From Tetrapyrgos nigripes (taxonomy: Eukaryota > Basidiomycota > Agaricomycetes > Agaricales > Campanellaceae), in NCBI GenBank assembly GCA_013368315.1, contig JAACJM010000062.1, positions 310,001 through 374,000 on the forward strand: DNA of 64,000 nucleotides, given 5' to 3'. This document shows, piece by piece, positions 21,990-34,094 of this stretch; the first letter of the stretch is position 1; each line of letters opens with the position of its first letter. The notes under the pieces are model-generated. The model had not been told where the DNA came from, did no database searches, and saw only the letters and a program-made list of their open reading frames with translations. Position numbers and translations under genes: made by a program.

Positions 21990-23094
21990 ATGCCACTTGG
22001 ACTCTCTACTAGGACGCTAACAACCACCTTTCTGATCGCTCTGACAGCCTCTGGTTTCTATTACTACCAGTACAAAATGCCTTCTCTATCTTCAATACGT
22101 GCTTCCAATGCTGCCGCTCTGGGCTCAACCCCCTATCTCCCTACGGCCGTCTTCGTCGGTGGTACAGCCGGTATAGGGCAGGGTATCGCCGAATCCTTCG
22201 CTCATCACACCAAAGGCAACGCTCGCATCTTCATTCTTGGACGAAACAGACAAGCAGCCGAATCCATCATCGCTTCATTCCCCAAACCCTCTTCCCCTGA
22301 AGCCAAATACGAATTCATCGAGTGTGATGCTTCGTTGATGAAAAACGTCCAACGAGCGACGAAAGAGTTGGTTACTCAGCATGGAGTGGAGAAGATTAAC
22401 TATCTGGTGATGTCTCAGGGGTTTTTGTCGACGAATGGGTTTACGGACGCAGGGGAAGGGTTGGATAAGAAGTTGGCGGTACATTATTATTCAAAGTACA
22501 AATTTATTGAAGGGTTGCTTCCACAGTTGCTTAAAGCAAAGGAAGATGGGGAGGATGCCAAGGTTATATCGGTTCTTTCTGCGGGAAAGGGTTTGAGTAG
22601 GATTGACCGGGACGATCTTGGGTTGAAGAAGACATTCTCCGTGCGCAAAGCCAGTGCTGAAGGGCCAGCGTATAATGATCTGATGGTTGAGGTGAGCAGA
22701 AACCCTTCGTTTTATTTCATAAATATATGGTTTACGTGTCCCGCAGGAATTTGCAGAACGATACCCCACCTTAACCTTCGGACACGCCTTTCCAGGCATT
22801 GTTCGTACGAGTATCGCATCCTCTCCGACTTTATCACCATGGATGAAAATTGGAATGAAAACGGCAATGGGGCTTTTGTATCCGCTCTCAGTTTCTCAAA
22901 GAGAGTGTGGAGAATACTTGCTTCATGGTTTGTTGACGACCATGAAGACGCCTGGAGCATATAGGATTAGCAATGTTGGGGCAGATTATGATTCGGATAA
23001 AAAGAAGAATGGGAAAGAGTGGCGAGCTTCTGAGGAAGATAGGAAGGCGCTTTGGGAGCATACAGTGGAGGTTACGAAGGTAAAAGACACATGA
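21990..23094 (+). CDS. Short-chain dehydrogenase/reductase-like protein, atypical active site
   Basis: Two exons, 21990-22691 and 22747-23094, give 349 residues; starting at the second ATG (22077) gives 320. The extra N-terminus (TTTFLIALTASGFYYYQY) looks like a membrane anchor. The Rossmann start is FVGGTAGIGQGIAESFA (the TGxxxGIG variant G-G-T-A-G-I-G), followed by ILGRNRQAAE, CDASL, and NYLVMSQG in the NAG position. At the catalytic position the sequence is PAYNDLMVEEF, so the usual YxxxK lysine is replaced by methionine. The fold should bind NAD(P), but classical SDR chemistry is doubtful. A relative, decayed, lies at 49752-50775 and a fragment at 38306-39530. The substrate is unknown. 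Confidence 0.82.
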
Positions 23095-24167
23095 GCCGGT
23101 GGGTACCTGTGGGTACTTAAAGAGATCTTGATTTTCTCGATTTCATTCATTTGGATACCAAAGGACTCTGTTCAGGGTTACTGAGCCGATTCTTTCGATG
23201 TACATAGGCGAGTGAATGTATGCGCCCGGTGATCCGATTTTCCGATTGAGATGTATGTACATATTCTAGAATCTAATTTACATATAACGCATAGTTCCTA
23301 TCGCCTTTCTATTGTGGAACATTAGACATACTTTTGCAAATCAGGGACGCCATACATACTCTACCTGGATAAGTACGTTCGTCAAAAATTATCTGGTGTT
23401 ACTTCCACATCATCGTCGCGATGGGTTCTGATGCGATCCAGCCTCCTTTAAATAGACAGCCTGCACGGACTCGAGCTGAGTGACGGTTGCTGTCCAGATT
23501 CATGATCAATTGCTAACACCCACATGGATGATGAATTCGGAAGTACTACATACTTCTGTCGCAGCTTCCAGGGTGAATGGTTACCTGCACCAGTCCCAAC
23601 GTGATATGGCCTAAAAATGCTATTGTCCCAACATGTCAGATAGTCTAAAAGTGGTCTGCAGACTAAACTACATAGGGAAAATGGAAAATCACAAATGGTG
23701 GCAACAAGATTTAGTATTATGTAACTCCTTGATAGAGTTGTGATTGCCTAGGCGCGAAGCTCTGTGGGCTTTCTAACAAATTACGCCTAGGCATTGACCT
23801 CTGGAATAGTCCTGTAAAGTAAGACAGCTGCGATGAGCTTTGGGCCTGATAGACCTTCTCTGCTATGCGCTGGTACGCCTCGGAATCGAAGAATTATGAG
23901 GATAATTGGTGATGCTCCTCGTTGTCGTCAGTCCAGGTCAGTTAAAGAAGTGGTAGAATCCAATAATCCAATCCTCGCACTACTCCCGATTAGTACTTGG
24001 CGGCGCCCGGTCCTGCTATCTTCCGACGCCGCCTTAACTTAGTAACCACGTGTTGAAAATTTGATGACCCTGAGCCGGACGGGTAACATCTTTGCTTCGT
24101 ACCAACGCGCATAATTAAAATAAGACCTCTATCACGAAAACTTCCTTCCTTGCTCCCAGCCGTCATC
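23095..24167. other. Intergenic between SDR and desaturase genes
   Basis: No gene was recognised. The last few hundred bases carry the desaturase promoter and 5'-UTR; AATTAAAATAAG near 24111 is AT-rich but not a clear TATA box. Confidence 0.4.
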
Positions 24168-26465
24168 ATGGACTCCTCTACCCTCTCCACGTCTTCCCCT
24201 TCTAAACCTCCTCAGGTTTGGTGGACTAACGCCATTTTCTTCATCTATGTTCACGTCGCGGCCGTTGCTGGAATCTACTACTTCCCGCCAAGTGTAGTTT
24301 CGTGGTGGAATCTCGTTCTCATGTTCGCGCTATGGCGAGCTTCGGTATTTGGGTGCGTGTTGGACTTTCTGTCACGAAATGGCGTGTACTGACAGACTTG
24401 TAGCATAACCATAGGTTACCACCGCCTGTACTCTCACAGAGCGTTCCGAGCATCATTCGGACTTCGTGTCGTGTTAGCAGCTATGGGTTCGGCTGGATTC
24501 CAGGGGTCTATCAAGGTAAAACGCTCTCAACTCCTGATTGTCCTTTTCTGATGAAAGTTCTTTGTAGTGGTGGTGAGTGAGACATGTCTTGTATCCCGGT
24601 TCATAGGTTCCTGAACCCGTTAACTAGGTGTCTGCGTCATCGCCTCCATCATGTGCGTTGTTTCTGCGTCCCGACGGCTATATTCAGTACTCATAATATT
24701 GATGACTGCAGCGCTTCACAGATGATCTCGTTCACGATCCGTAAGTCGTAAATTATAATAACGAAAGATCGGAAAGTCTGATGGAATGGTAGTTATGCTG
24801 CAACCAGGGGATTGTTGTTCTCTCATATGGGCTGGATATTCTTCAAACCAACATACGAAAAGATGGAATCGGTGGATAGAGAGGATTTGGATAACGATCT
24901 AGGTGCGTAATGACGATTTCGTGTGTGCCATTTTTTGTTACTCATTCTTTTTGCATCAGTGGTACGCCTTCAACACCGGTATTATGGTTCGTTTGCATCC
25001 GCCTACGTTCCGAGTTCAGCCTAACTTGGTCTGTAATACGTCTAGTCCCACTTGCATTGTTCTTTGGGTTCGTTTTACCGTCCTCGCTTGGTTTACTCTG
25101 GGGAGAACCGCTTCAAGCCTTTATCTGGGGTGGACTGGTTTCCAAGTTATTCATTTGGCATTCCACTTTTTTGGTGAACTCGTGAGTGATTTATTTCAAA
25201 GCTTTGATGAGGAATCGGACAAATTACTGATTTTATTTCTCGTCATTCTCACTCTGGTCTCCTTTACATCGTTCTAGACTGGCCCACTGGGACGGTCTTC
25301 AACCATACTCTGACGAGGACACATCTCGCGGTAATTTGGTACGCCCACAATGGTCCTCACCGTTTACCGGCTTCTCACATCAATAAATTATCAGATTCTT
25401 GCCGTTTTGACGGGTGGAGAAGGAAGTCATAACTTTGTGAGTATTGGTTCCGTATCGACTTTCTTCCCCTTTCTGACTCTTTCTCTCAGCACGTAGGTCA
25501 TGCTCAGTGCTTCTAGTCTCGAAGCTGCTAACATCCTCATTGCTCCTTTGCATACTATTCCGCCGGTGAAATGGATTTTACGGTGTTGTTATCACCTGGT
25601 TTCCCACATATTGCTATTACTGGTTTGTTGGTTTGGTCGTTCATCACTGATTCCATTGTGTTCTGTGATTACCGCGTTCATGCAACGTTCTTCATCCACA
25701 TCGATCCATATGTTCACATTTGCAGCATACATTCCCTCACGACTTCCGTTCTGGACCATCACCCCTATCATGGGATCCCAGCAAATGGTTCATTTACATC
25801 CTTCACTATTGCGGTTTGATCACTGGTCTTCGTCGTGCTCGCGAGAAGGATGTAAACGAAGCTCGGTCTTATATGACCTACAAAGAAACCTACGGTGTTC
25901 CTCCTCCTGAAGATAGCGACGATGAAGACTTTGGATTCTCTTCTGTGGATGATTCTGGTACTCAGAGTGACGGCGATTCTTCTTCGTCTCATGATGGAGA
26001 GTCATCTGGATCAGGTTCGGGTTCGAGTTCGAGTAGTACCAGTACGATGAGGACGAGATCGTCAAATGGTAGGGGCAAATGGCAGATGTGGACGATGAAG
26101 GATGTAGAGGAGTATGTGGATGCCAAGCAGGGGAGATGTGTATTGCTGATTGGGGAATGGGTCGTTGATGCGACTTCGTATCTTGGCGAACACGTACGTG
26201 GATTGTATCTCTGATTAATTAGCTCTGTGATTGATGATTATCTATCTAGCCTGGTGGTGCTGTTCTCCTGAGAAAATACGCATTCAAAAAAGCGAATCTC
26301 GGATCAGACATGGACTCCAAGTTAAATCCGGAGAGTCAATGGCCAGACTCTACCTGGGCTTTCGAAGGCGGACTGAACAACCACTCAAGAGCTGCAGTTA
26401 GGAGGATGAAAGAATTTAGGCTGGGACGATATTATACAAAAACCGCTGCTCCGGACGAGGATTGA
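24168..26465 (+). CDS. OLE1: Delta-9 acyl-CoA (stearoyl-CoA) desaturase with C-terminal cytochrome b5
   Basis: Thirteen exons close in phase to 472 residues: 24168-24352, 24404-24515, 24568-24572, 24628-24652, 24712-24740, 24793-24902, 24960-24986, 25046-25181, 25278-25338, 25395-25436, 25490-25492, 25726-26193 and 26250-26465. The enzyme inserts the first double bond into saturated acyl-CoA at the ER membrane. Three histidine boxes are visible: HRLYSH, HRLHH (across an intron) and HNFHH. A WHSTFLVNS helix lies between boxes 2 and 3. A Ser/Asp-rich linker leads to a cytochrome b5 domain with HPGG and a second haem histidine in NNHSRAAV. Exon 3 is 5 nt. A proposed 3-nt exon (CAC) supplies a histidine of box 3; without it the box would read HNFHT. 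The 233-bp intron after that exon is long for this gene and may hide something. Confidence 0.9.
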
Positions 26466-28879
26466 GAAGATTGAGATGGTTAGGGAGTAGAGAACATTCA
26501 GTTTATCGAACTCGTTATTCATTGCTTAGAGGACGCGGCGAGCCGAGGCCGTTCTCCACCTCCATCTGTTCTGCGGCCTGGACTGTTCTATGTAAGTACC
26601 ATGTGCAGAAAGATTGGAGCTGTAGTTGTAGAGAAAGATCTTCCTTTCATTCGGGGTGTAGTGGGTTCAATCCACCGTGTAAAACTGCTCTGGAGAGTGG
26701 GGATATAGTTTTCATAACAACATGTCACTTTTACTAGGATGTTTCCATGTAGAGGAGTCGGTCGATTACTCTTTTATGAACGCCACAGAATAGCCTATTT
26801 CGTGGCCTAAAAACTGAGGAGCCGGACAGTGATGGCGGCCTTGGCCGTTATCTCTCTGTTTATTTTTCCCGGAAGGCTATCCATCCCAGTCCAATCCCAT
26901 GCTCGTTTGCCGGGTACCCTTCACGCCGAAAAGACAAAAATATCCGCTCGACGGATAGATCACATCACTACTACTGATATAAGATGTATCTGTAAAAAAG
27001 TGTGTTTCTGTACGCCTTTCTGCCGAGCGGATATTTTTGTATTTTCGGCGTGCTTAGAAGACTGCCGTATACTCGTTGTCGCGCAAGCCTCTATTTGATG
27101 GCAAAAATATATACATGTACTCCAGTAATGTATGACAACAGTGACATCGATTTAGGAGAAATTTCAAGTGGCGCTTTGATACTGGTAGTGTGGCCTGCCA
27201 GTGCAAGCCGTAAAATCCCATACACACTATCTTCCTGAAGAACTCCGAGACGAACGCTGTTTTATAGCCACTGTATCTTCAATAGGGGTCATTGCAATCT
27301 GTGAGAGATGCGAAGTACTATGAGATGTATTACTTCTACATACTCAGTGCTGAGCAGCAATAAAAAGATCAACCGTCCTGCAGCTGGTTTGGATTGACTA
27401 TACCTTCTCAATATCTAGCTCTACGTTAATTGCCTATTACTTGTCTTACCAGAGATGACCTTCTCTGCCCAAAGTAATGATTTGACTGTGTCCTCTTTGC
27501 AAAACGTCAGCCGTTTTAAATCAAAGTCTGTCTAATGGGTCTCCGTGTCATCTCATTTTCAACTTCATACACAGGCAAACTCCGGTTGGCTATTACAGTA
27601 CTTACGATGTTCTCTCGACCCTTCTTTGGACGAGTGCCCGGTCCCCACCGCTGTACGTGGCCTTGGATTGTTTTCCTGTATTCAAAACGTCGCATTAATC
27701 AGTAAGTAAGTACTAGTCGTCTTTGGAATTTTGGAATCAGAGGAACATGTCACTTCCTTACCAGCTCGTAAATGTTGGCCTGGACCTCGCAAGGACCTCG
27801 ACAAATTGAAAGACAGACGAATACAGTAAGATAAAATAGTACCGACCTCGTTGATTGAAGATAATTACATGTAATCAGTAGAGTTCCAACAGAGGAGTAT
27901 AAGTGATACTTACGACCCTTACAGACCTCCGAGCAGTCCCTTTGGTTGATTAAAAAGAACATCACCTCCTGTAGTAGACATAGTCGTGTGCTAGCACATC
28001 GATGCCTTCTTGTGCTAACTTGAGGAGTACTAGTATAATAGCTGAGCGCTCATCTACGAGCATTTTGGATTGACGGATTCACGTTCGTGTGCCCGTCTCT
28101 CAACACTGCAAAGAAGAAGAATCTCATTAATTCAACAACAGGCCAAACCAAAGCTTTTGAACGCACTCACAGGTTCACAGTAGAGCTTCTGAATCCTTGA
28201 GACATAAACGTAGCATCACAGTAGACGTAGAGCTCTTGTATCCTTTCTAGGAGTCGTAACTGCAAGGCGAGCCTGAGAGTGAAGTCAACGTTTTAAGAAA
28301 TACAGAGTTCCAAAGGGTACGCTTCTTCGGCTTGGCAGTGTATTCTGGAGCTGCATACCAGTAAGATCTAGTGTGAGAGAGACCGAAGGACGATAGTGGA
28401 CCAGAAATGGCAGCACCAGAGTAACAGCTGGCGGCATAGCCTGTATTTTATTTCAACTTGGGTATAACCAAACTCGGGCGAGAAAAACGGGAGCACCGTA
28501 ATCTGGAGTTTATCAGTCACAATCGTATAAGAATAATCGACAGTAGCCTCTTACATGTAACTTGAACTTCAGACGATAGAATTTAGTGTTCCTCGGAAGA
28601 TTCGGGTTCGCAGTGCGAAACGTCGGAAAAATTTCGGCCGATACTTTGGCAAAGGACGCGTCGTCGTCTTGCACGTCGACGAATACCCTCTATCGCTCCT
28701 CTACACCAAGAACAGCTTTAGAATACCTTAGGGTTAAAGGCACGATATTATCAGGGGATTTGACTGGATATGATGAACTCGACAGCCAGTCGACAGCTAG
28801 TGGTTCGCTCTACACACTAGCTTCTTCTCTTTGCTTTTTTTCAACAAAAATTGCGTGTGGGGTGGTAGCAGCGACTGTC
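26466..28879. other. Long intergenic region
   Basis: It contains the foldback repeat at 26922-27052. Elsewhere (27240-28870) no gene, tRNA or repeat with defined ends could be supported; a plus-strand frame at 28586-28885 has no family signal. Confidence 0.4.
26922..27052. repeat. Foldback (inverted repeat) element, 29-bp arms with a 73-bp loop
   Basis: Arm 26922-26950 (starting CACGCCGAAAAGACAAAA) and the reverse complement of 27024-27052 match at 28 of 29 positions. A possible 3-bp flank repeat CTT lies on both sides (26919-26921 and 27053-27055). It could be a small foldback MITE or a structured element; no coding content. Confidence 0.75.
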
Positions 28880-29211
28880 TGTTGAACTATGATCAAAGGA
28901 CACCGTGAATAGGGGTTGACGCGTTGACGCACCACGGTTACTTACGGTTACTTATTCCTTTGTCTCTTTCTTCTATTCATGTTACACGTGTACATTAGTA
29001 TATATACCTGTAGAGACCTTTAGGACACCTCTGTCTTCGCTATTAGAGACAGAGGTGAGCTACTTACTTTACTATCAGACTCGGACAGTTACTCACATAC
29101 CTAGATTTATATTTCTCTTTATCTATCTAGGTACTTACTATTTACACTGTCTTCGCTATTATAGACAGAGATTTATATTTCTCTTTATCTATCTAGGTTC
29201 GAATTCTAACA
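28880..29211 (+). mobile_element. Solo LTR, 332 bp, with 5-bp target duplication CTGTC
   Basis: It starts TGTTGAAC, ends TTCTAACA, and is flanked by CTGTC at 28875-28879 and 29212-29216. Internal features include TATATATACC near 29000 and an inverted pair CCTCTGTC / GACAGAGG around 29025-29060. An internal tandem duplication of about 90 bp (CTAGATTTATATTTCTC repeated) makes it longer than its relative at 49478-49750, with which it shares ACCGTGAATAGGGG and TTACGGTTACTT. A solo LTR is left when the two LTRs of an element recombine. Confidence 0.88.
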
Positions 29212-29220
29212 CTGTCCACT

Positions 29221-29729
29221 ATGATAGACGAGAGCGTTCCGGACAAGGAAGGACCGGATTCTCGGAGGCACAGGCGTGGGCTTGAGGATGATCCTGGGCA
29301 TGGTGATGGAAGGTCGTCCGTCTTCCAAGGTACGTGACCTACATCCTTGACAATTCGTGTGCATTGACCGAGTCGAACACTTCAGAGCCATAAACGGTCC
29401 AATTATTGAGCCTTACGCTTTACAGCGATGAAAGAGCCGGAACCTGCGCAATTTTCAAAGCTCAAGATGACGCACGACTTGCATCCACTGTCCTGTCCCA
29501 GCCTGGTCCAGTATTACGATGGAAACAACGACTACGATGCTTGAACCGAGCACCTGGTCTCACCAGTCTTTCCGTCCAGGACGAGGTCCACCAATTTTCG
29601 AGCCATCAACGAGGAGCCTCCTAACGTCGCAGCGACCACTCTTCCCGTCCAGTGTCTGCGAGAGGGTTGTATTCATAATCCAGATTTTTCGGCATTTCTG
29701 CTCATGATTCGCCGCTATGATGGCTGAAG
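29221..29729 (+). pseudogene. Unknown small protein, possibly interrupted
   Basis: Exons 29221-29329 and 29426-29544 splice at GTACGT and TTTACAG into a 75-residue frame beginning MIDESVPDKEGPDSRR and ending at TGA (29542-29544). The same frame stays open for about 60 more codons beyond that TGA, up to about 29729, suggesting a nonsense mutation or a skipped intron. The peptide is charged and has no domain I recognise. It starts 10 bp after the solo LTR, so its original promoter may have been disturbed. Confidence 0.3.
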
Positions 29730-32578
29730 CTGGCAGTTTGACCAACTTCTGGTACTCATCTCCGAAAACCCATTCCGATACCTATCGACAGCCTCTGGAC
29801 CCAGCTCAACCCCTCTGGTGCGGGGGGCTTGTCGCTGTAGACCCTTCTACACGCGCTTCTTCTTCCCTTTCGTCGATTTTCACATAATATGCGTACATAT
29901 GCTGGTGGAGGAAGAGGAGAAGAGGGGAAGGACGATACACTCTCGCCGTCTCGTTGCTTGTCGAACCGCGGTTTCATCAAAGTCTCTCCTTCCTTTCGTT
30001 TTCAAACCGACACCCCATTCTTCCAGCGTTCAATGTTGGTTCAATGTCACCACTGGTACAACCGTGATTCAAAATGGACCGAGCGCTCTTTCGGCGACCT
30101 CTGCATCCATTGGCGGCTGCTCGGATACCCTTTGCAATGAGCTTGAAGCGTCACGCTTTCTTTCCTCCCTTACATCAATTTCTTCGCAAATATGCGCATC
30201 TATGCTGGTGGAAGAGCCAAACACGTCTCGTTGCTTCTCTTCCCCCTGTCTTCCCCTGTCTTTCGAAGTCTCTCCTTCTTTTCGACGCCGTCGTTATGTT
30301 GCCATCTCTTCGTCTTCAGGGGTATCCGCTGTCATCACAGGGCCAACCGTGTCCCGGAACGAGAGCACGCGCCATGACTGCTGTCCTTCGATTCCCCGGC
30401 CATTTTTGGTCTCTCAGTCAGCATTTGCCTCGGAGCCTGCTGCTGTTGTCGCTTCAAGCCTTTTGCTTACACCTTGGCCAATGACAGAAGCTCTTTTCAC
30501 TGTGTCAGCACCGTCACCGAGTGACCTACTTCTTGTAACTGTCTCGGACCAAAATTGATAAAACTGTATTTCGGTGGGCGCTACACTCGGATTTGCTGCC
30601 TGCCTTTCTAATCACCTATCTCCTAGCGCTTGATTTGCTCTCATGAAGCAGGAAGGAGACAATGTTCTAGTTTGACCGCCGTCAGAATGGACGTGAGGTC
30701 ATGACTACTATACCTCGACTTCGTGGCTCTTTGCACGTCCTGACGGCTGCTTAGCCGACCATAATAGTAGACGACGCAGTATCATATCGAAGAAGTCAGT
30801 GGAAAGCAGAGCCCAGCAGAGGTCAAGGTCAATACTCCTCGTCTATCTTTGTTGGGTCTTCTATCCGTGTTTGTCTCTCAGACATCATCTGCCTTGGAGC
30901 TTGCTACTGTTGCTTCAAGGTCGGTTACTTCCCAATGTCGTTTCTGTGTACCCTGGCTGCTTTCAGACAATGTCTTACACTGTCTTTCATTGTAACTCCG
31001 TCACGAGGCTTCACTTCTGGCCTTTGAGCTGGCTACAAGCCTTTGAAGTGCCTTGGTGCACCCAAGTTGAAATTTTTTTGGTGAGCGCTTGAATCTATGT
31101 ACATGCTTTCAGCCTGTGCTTACCTATCCTATCCCCCAGACTCCACGAAACAGGAACGAGGAGATAATGCGGAGAAGGCGGTAAGACGGCCTTGGTGAGT
31201 GCTGCTCTAGATCTATATTTCGTTTCCAGTTCCTGATTGTCGGTTTCGGTTCCTATTCCCAGCGATATATATGGACGAGCGTTTTCGGTACCATTATCTA
31301 AATCGGTTTCTCTCATCGTTTCTACACCTTTCGTGGGTGTAATCAATGACAACCAATGGATTTTTGTTTAGAAGATGCATTGACCAGAAATGAAACTTAT
31401 TCCGCCACTCAACAGACATCGTATCCGTCAATATCGCACGTCTCCCGAAGTCAGCCTCAAGTCAGCCTGGTTTCCCCAACTTGTCATTATGTCTGCATGT
31501 CACCGCACCCGTTAGCTCATGCACATGAACCCTGCCCTGGGGTTTGCCCGTCATTCCTCGGGGCTTGCAGTGGAATAAAAACAACCCCGTCCTACTGAGG
31601 TCACAGCCAAAACAGTCTTAACCTCGCCCAACACGGCGTATGTCTGGCTTGACCCTGAGTTTTAAATGGCTTTCTCCGACTAGCACCTTGTCGTATCCCT
31701 CATTGCCTACTAGTGCCGCCTCTGTCAACTGTACTTCCAGAACGCCTAATTATGGCTTGGTTGCCTACCATACCGATTTGCGCTCTTCTCGTTCGGCTGT
31801 GGATTCAAGCCACAAACTAGGCTCCTCCAGTTCCCCAGAAAATCAGTCTGGATGGGACAGGCTTCAACTATCCCTGAAGATAGGGTCACAGACCATCGGC
31901 GTTTATGCCTAGTAACGGTCATGAAGAGCTTACTAGAAAACTGTTGCCTCATAATCTCGACTACAGAGACTGGATCAGGTTTCTGGTGCCGCTTGCACAG
32001 GCGAAAACAAGCGGTGACAAGCTCGCCAGCTCGCCAGCAACCAGCCACGTCAATTTTCCCGCAAGCTCAAAAGTTCGGCAAGCACAGCGCGTTGTACAGT
32101 CGATAAATCCGCTTCCCCTCTCTTCAAAACATGTTTTTATAGTATAAGGATACCTTTGAAACTACTAACTTGACATAGTGAGTGCGGGGGACGCATTGAG
32201 AAATATCATTTTTAGCGCAAAATCATCGCGACAAGCGGAAAAGCCGTGAAAAGCCCGCCAGCACATGACCCTATTTGCTGATGTAGTTATCGTTCGTCAG
32301 TTGAGCTTTCTGACGGCTTCCTGCTCGCTGATAACTCTTTCTAGAAATCTTCATGTTTCCTGTATTTTCCAACCTCAACTTTAATCTACATTGGAAGAGC
32401 TTCCTAGTAAGGGTGGAACCATTGCCTGCTAACTGAACAAATAGGGACAAATTGAAAGGCGCAGGTATATATCTAGCTCACGAGCAGACAGTTGGCTTTC
32501 AGACACTTGCAACTTAGTCACCAGTATCGTTGTCCACTCGCCATCGCTCAACTACTTTGTTCTTCTAGAACAATAACG
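29730..32578 (+). other. Ser-rich, internally repeated locus without a resolved gene
   Basis: Plus-strand frames (29818-30558, 30799-31092, 31640-31912, 31905-32147) are rich in Ser, Pro and Thr. Two diverged direct repeats are visible: 'ATATGCG.A.ATATGCTGGTGGA' at about 29887 and 30189 (spacing near 300 bp), and 'GCCT.GGAGC.TGCT' at about 30430 and 30890. This pattern fits a decayed or many-exon low-complexity protein gene. I cannot name it or fix its exons. 32148-32578 has no gene and leads into the DUF6534 promoter. Confidence 0.3.
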
Positions 32579-34094
32579 ATGGAAGTGAATTTGAATGATA
32601 GAATTGGGTGAGTCACGCCGTCGGTGACATGAGGTATGTATGCTGCTGAGTGACATTCAGGTCAATTCTTGTAGGGACTTGGGTAAACAACATGTTATAC
32701 ATGTTGGAGATTGTCCAGGTGAGACGCTGAAGTCTCACTAGTTAGTGCCAACGGACTGGATACGATGCAATGTTTTCCTTAGGCCTACAATTACTTTTCT
32801 CGGTATTCAGATACCCTCGTCCTCAAGATGACTGGTTGTAGTACTCATCTTGGACAGTGCCTGCACGATGTCAATCTGTGCAACTTCCTATCTCGTCAGT
32901 CATACACTTTCAGCTCTGATTTGGTACTATGGTGATGCTGATTTTTGAAACAGTATGGAGTATTGCATTGGGGTACTGTCGTTAAACATTTCATTTGCAA
33001 ACTACTGAGAATTCCGCAGGCGACATTGGGTTTCTCCAGCGACAGATGGCGTGAGTAGCTTTTCCGTTACGAATTCTTGCTATAGCGCTGACCCGAAGGC
33101 ATAGTACTATACCAGTATATTTGGCTACATCTGGCGCCACTGCGATGATTGTACAAATGTTCATGCTAAGGAGGTATTGGAATCTGTACGCCTAATTTTC
33201 CTTTCTTTAAGTTGAAGCTTGGATTTTGATACTTGTTTTGTGTTCACCAGAACAAAGAACAGACGAATTTGTTATGTTATAACAGTGATGATAGTGCTTG
33301 CTGTGGGTACTCAAGCTTCCCCCTACAAGTGCGAAAATCTGACTTCCATATACATTGCACGTCGGCAGTTCTTGGGGGCGATGACTTCCTGCCTGCTGAT
33401 GGTTCTGTTCACTAGCTACACTGATCGAGGAAAGGCTGTATACAATTCCTAGTACGTCGTGTCTACTCAATGTCTGTCTTGACTGAATCTGAAACCGACG
33501 TAGTGTTTGGCTCGTGTCCAGTGCACTCGTGGACATCAGTATAGCTGTTGCGTTGTTCTTACGCCTTGCCTCAGCTGAAGTCCACTCCAATCGGTCGAGG
33601 AGGTGAGTCGGGAATAGTTCACTTTGGAAATATAAAGAATTGGAGCGGGAAAGTGAAGTCCTTCAGGTGATAGATATATTTAGACGGTGGCGTATATTTG
33701 TTATTCGCTTTACAAGCTTCATGTCATTAGCGACATACCTTTGCCGCTGACGATATCCTTTGCATTACTGACAAGGCGATTTCCAGATTAATTCGCCATC
33801 TTGGTGCACTGTCCCTGAAGACAGGCTCACTCACGGCCTTCTATGCAGTGATCACGCTCATATCTTTTTGTGTCAATCCTCAAAGCAACAGTACGTCGAT
33901 CTTCCTTGTTGCTGAATTCACGATGCTGATCTATATACACGTGGACGTACCACGAAGTCTCTGTCGGATTCGGCGCTTGTCTCGGACGAGTTTATACGAC
34001 CACTTTTCTATACAATCTCAATGTTCGCCGCGGGCTCCCCTCGAACAATGTTACACTTAGTGTGGAAAACCTTCACTTTCCAATTTCCACTTAA
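32579..34094 (+). pseudogene. DUF6534-type multi-spanning membrane protein, first copy, frameshifted
   Basis: The exon pattern follows the neighbour at 34753: MEVNLNDRIG, then SILVGTWVNNMLYMLEIVQ, AYNYFSRYSDTLVLKMT, YGVLHWG, then IPVYLATSGATAMIVQMFML, TKNRRICYV, VWLVSSALVDISIAVAL, LGALSLKTGSLTAF and FGACLGRVYTTTFLYNLN. In the third exon, at about 32834 (GATGACTGGTTGTAG), one extra base throws the frame off. The other frame then carries the expected VLILDSACTMSICATSYL. DUF6534 proteins are a very large basidiomycete family of six to seven TM helices with unknown function. All splice sites elsewhere look usable, so this copy may have died recently, or the extra base may be a sequencing error. 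Confidence 0.72.

Noticed and set aside
26585..26690. tRNA-like B box (GTGGGTTCAATCCACC)
   Set aside because: No matching A box, anticodon arm or acceptor stem could be folded around it.
28586..28885. 99-codon plus-strand frame beside the solo LTR
   Set aside because: It runs into the LTR, has no family signal, and no start context or splice partners stand out.
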